This document shows positions 63,200-64,000 of a stretch of DNA of 64,000 nt, in pieces. The translations under genes were made by a program, and so were the position numbers. This DNA is from Asanoa sp. WMMD1127 (GTDB taxonomy: Bacteria > Actinomycetota > Actinomycetes > Mycobacteriales > Micromonosporaceae). The stretch's first letter is position 1, and every line of letters starts with the position of its first letter. The stretch covers positions 3,968,001 through 4,032,000 of the forward strand of contig NZ_JARUBP010000001.1 in assembly GCF_029626225.1 (NCBI RefSeq), read 5' to 3'. Under the pieces are notes generated by a model. The model was not told the DNA's origin, ran no database searches, and saw only the letters and a program-made list of their open reading frames with translations.

Positions 63200-64000
63200 A
63201 TGGCGAATCCGGCGATCCTCACCGTCGACGACGACCTTGCCGTTTCCCGGGCCGTCGCCCGTGACGTCCGCCGTCAATACGGCGAGCGTTACCGGGTCGT
63301 CCGCGCCAACTCCGGGGCCGAGGCGCTCGATGCGCTCAAAGAGATCAAGCTACGTGGTGACCAGGTTGCCGTCCTGCTCGCCGACTTCCGCATGCCCCAC
63401 ATGAACGGCATCGAGTTCCTCGAAGCGGCGATGGACCTGTTCCCGCGCGCGCGGCGGGTGCTGCTCACGGCCTATGCCGACACCGACGCGGCGATCGACG
63501 CCATAAACCGGGTCGATCTCGACCATTACCTGCTCAAGCCCTGGAACCCGCCGGAGGAGAAGCTCTATCCGGTGCTCGACTCGCTGCTCGAGGCCTGGAC
63601 GGCCACGCCCGAGGCGGGCTCCACCGTCACGCGGGTCGTCGGCCACCGCTGGTCGGCCCCCTCCTTCAAGGTCCGCGACTTCCTGGCCCGCAACCTGGTG
63701 CCCTACCGGTGGTACCTGTGTGACGAGCCCGAGGGCGCCCGGCTGCTCGCCGCGGCCGGGGTGACCGAGGCCGACGTGCCGCTGGTCATCACGCCCGAGG
63801 GCAAGTCGCTGGTCCAGCCGTCCGAGTCCGACCTGGCCACCCACGTGGGGCTGTCGACGACCCCGGCCAAGGACTTCTACGACCTGGTGGTGGTCGGCGC
63901 CGGCCCGGCCGGGCTGGGCGCGGCGGTCTACGGCGCCTCCGAGGGGCTGCGCACGCTGCTGGTCGAGCGGCACGCCACCGGCGGCCAGGCGGGCCAGAGC
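63200..64000 (+). CDS. receiver-domain/FAD-dependent oxidoreductase fusion (3' truncated by window)
   Basis: The 267 residues visible open with a receiver domain: ILTVDDDLAVSRAVARD, phosphoacceptor Asp in VLLADFRMPHMNG, VLLTAYADTDAA, YLLKPWNPP. A linker with a thioredoxin-reductase-associated region (RWSAPSFKVRDFLARNLVPYRWYLCDE) follows. Then comes the start of a flavoprotein Rossmann domain, FYDLVVVGAGPAGLGAAVYGASEG and LLVERHATGGQAG, matching thioredoxin reductase-like enzymes. The rest lies beyond the window. It may link two-component signalling to redox control. The 136-bp gap before it holds no promoter I can identify. Confidence 0.85.
   Translation, partial: MANPAILTVDDDLAVSRAVARDVRRQYGERYRVVRANSGAEALDALKEIKLRGDQVAVLLADFRMPHMNGIEFLEAAMDLFPRARRVLLTAYADTDAAIDAINRVDLDHYLLKPWNPPEEKLYPVLDSLLEAWTATPEAGSTVTRVVGHRWSAPSFKVRDFLARNLVPYRWYLCDEPEGARLLAAAGVTEADVPLVITPEGKSLVQPSESDLATHVGLSTTPAKDFYDLVVVGAGPAGLGAAVYGASEGLRTLLVERHATGGQAGQS

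Overview
The window is very GC-rich actinobacterial chromosome. DUF397/XRE regulators, a SARP-type regulator, a Ser/Thr kinase, Tat-dependent DUF1501/DUF1800 proteins and a Gly-Cys-Val tRNA cluster suggest a filamentous actinomycete. Micromonosporaceae is my best guess, from gene content only. No rRNA, integrase, transposase or CRISPR array was seen.

Layout. 1-2.7 kb: a His/Met-rich DUF4142 protein and a secreted companion. 2.7-5.2 kb: divergent glutamine synthetase-like and amidohydrolase genes that resemble a split FluG. 5.2-9.5 kb: a xylan module of GH10 xylanase, GH43 xylosidase and LacI regulator. 9.5-12.1 kb: intradiol dioxygenase, a spermidine-synthase-like protein and a winged-helix protein in a tight operon. 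12.1-15.9 kb: an ATP-grasp remnant, a NarL-type two-component system and an XRE/DUF397 pair. 16-21.5 kb: a diguanylate cyclase, an exported M14 carboxypeptidase, a fasciclin lipoprotein and a DUF2267-pterin dehydratase fusion. 21.7-24.2 kb: a ClpC-type unfoldase.

24.2-49.7 kb is the accessory stretch. It holds two large helical-repeat CHAT protease-like genes, each with a small partner gene, and a two-gene unit whose proteins share a 24-residue RHIM-like motif. Among them lie a TetR/aldo-keto reductase pair with a repeated operator, an HNH nuclease, a decayed secreted-protein gene, a lone zinc-free bL36 paralogue, three tRNA genes, a SARP regulator facing a six-cysteine secreted protein, and a MacB-like export operon.

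49.7-64 kb: a pentapeptide-repeat protein, a HelD-like helicase divergent from a TetR gene with paired palindromes, a DUF1800/DUF1501 export pair, an alpha/beta hydrolase, a membrane Ser/Thr kinase, threonine synthase, a GlxA-type AraC regulator with an isochorismatase-like enzyme, and a response-regulator/flavoprotein fusion cut by the window end.

Many genes lack a Shine-Dalgarno site and instead have a TANNNT -10 hexamer 6-8 nt before ATG/GTG, so leaderless transcription looks common. The clearest case is the 17-bp gap at 4094-4110, where two overlapping -10 elements serve two divergent GTG starts.
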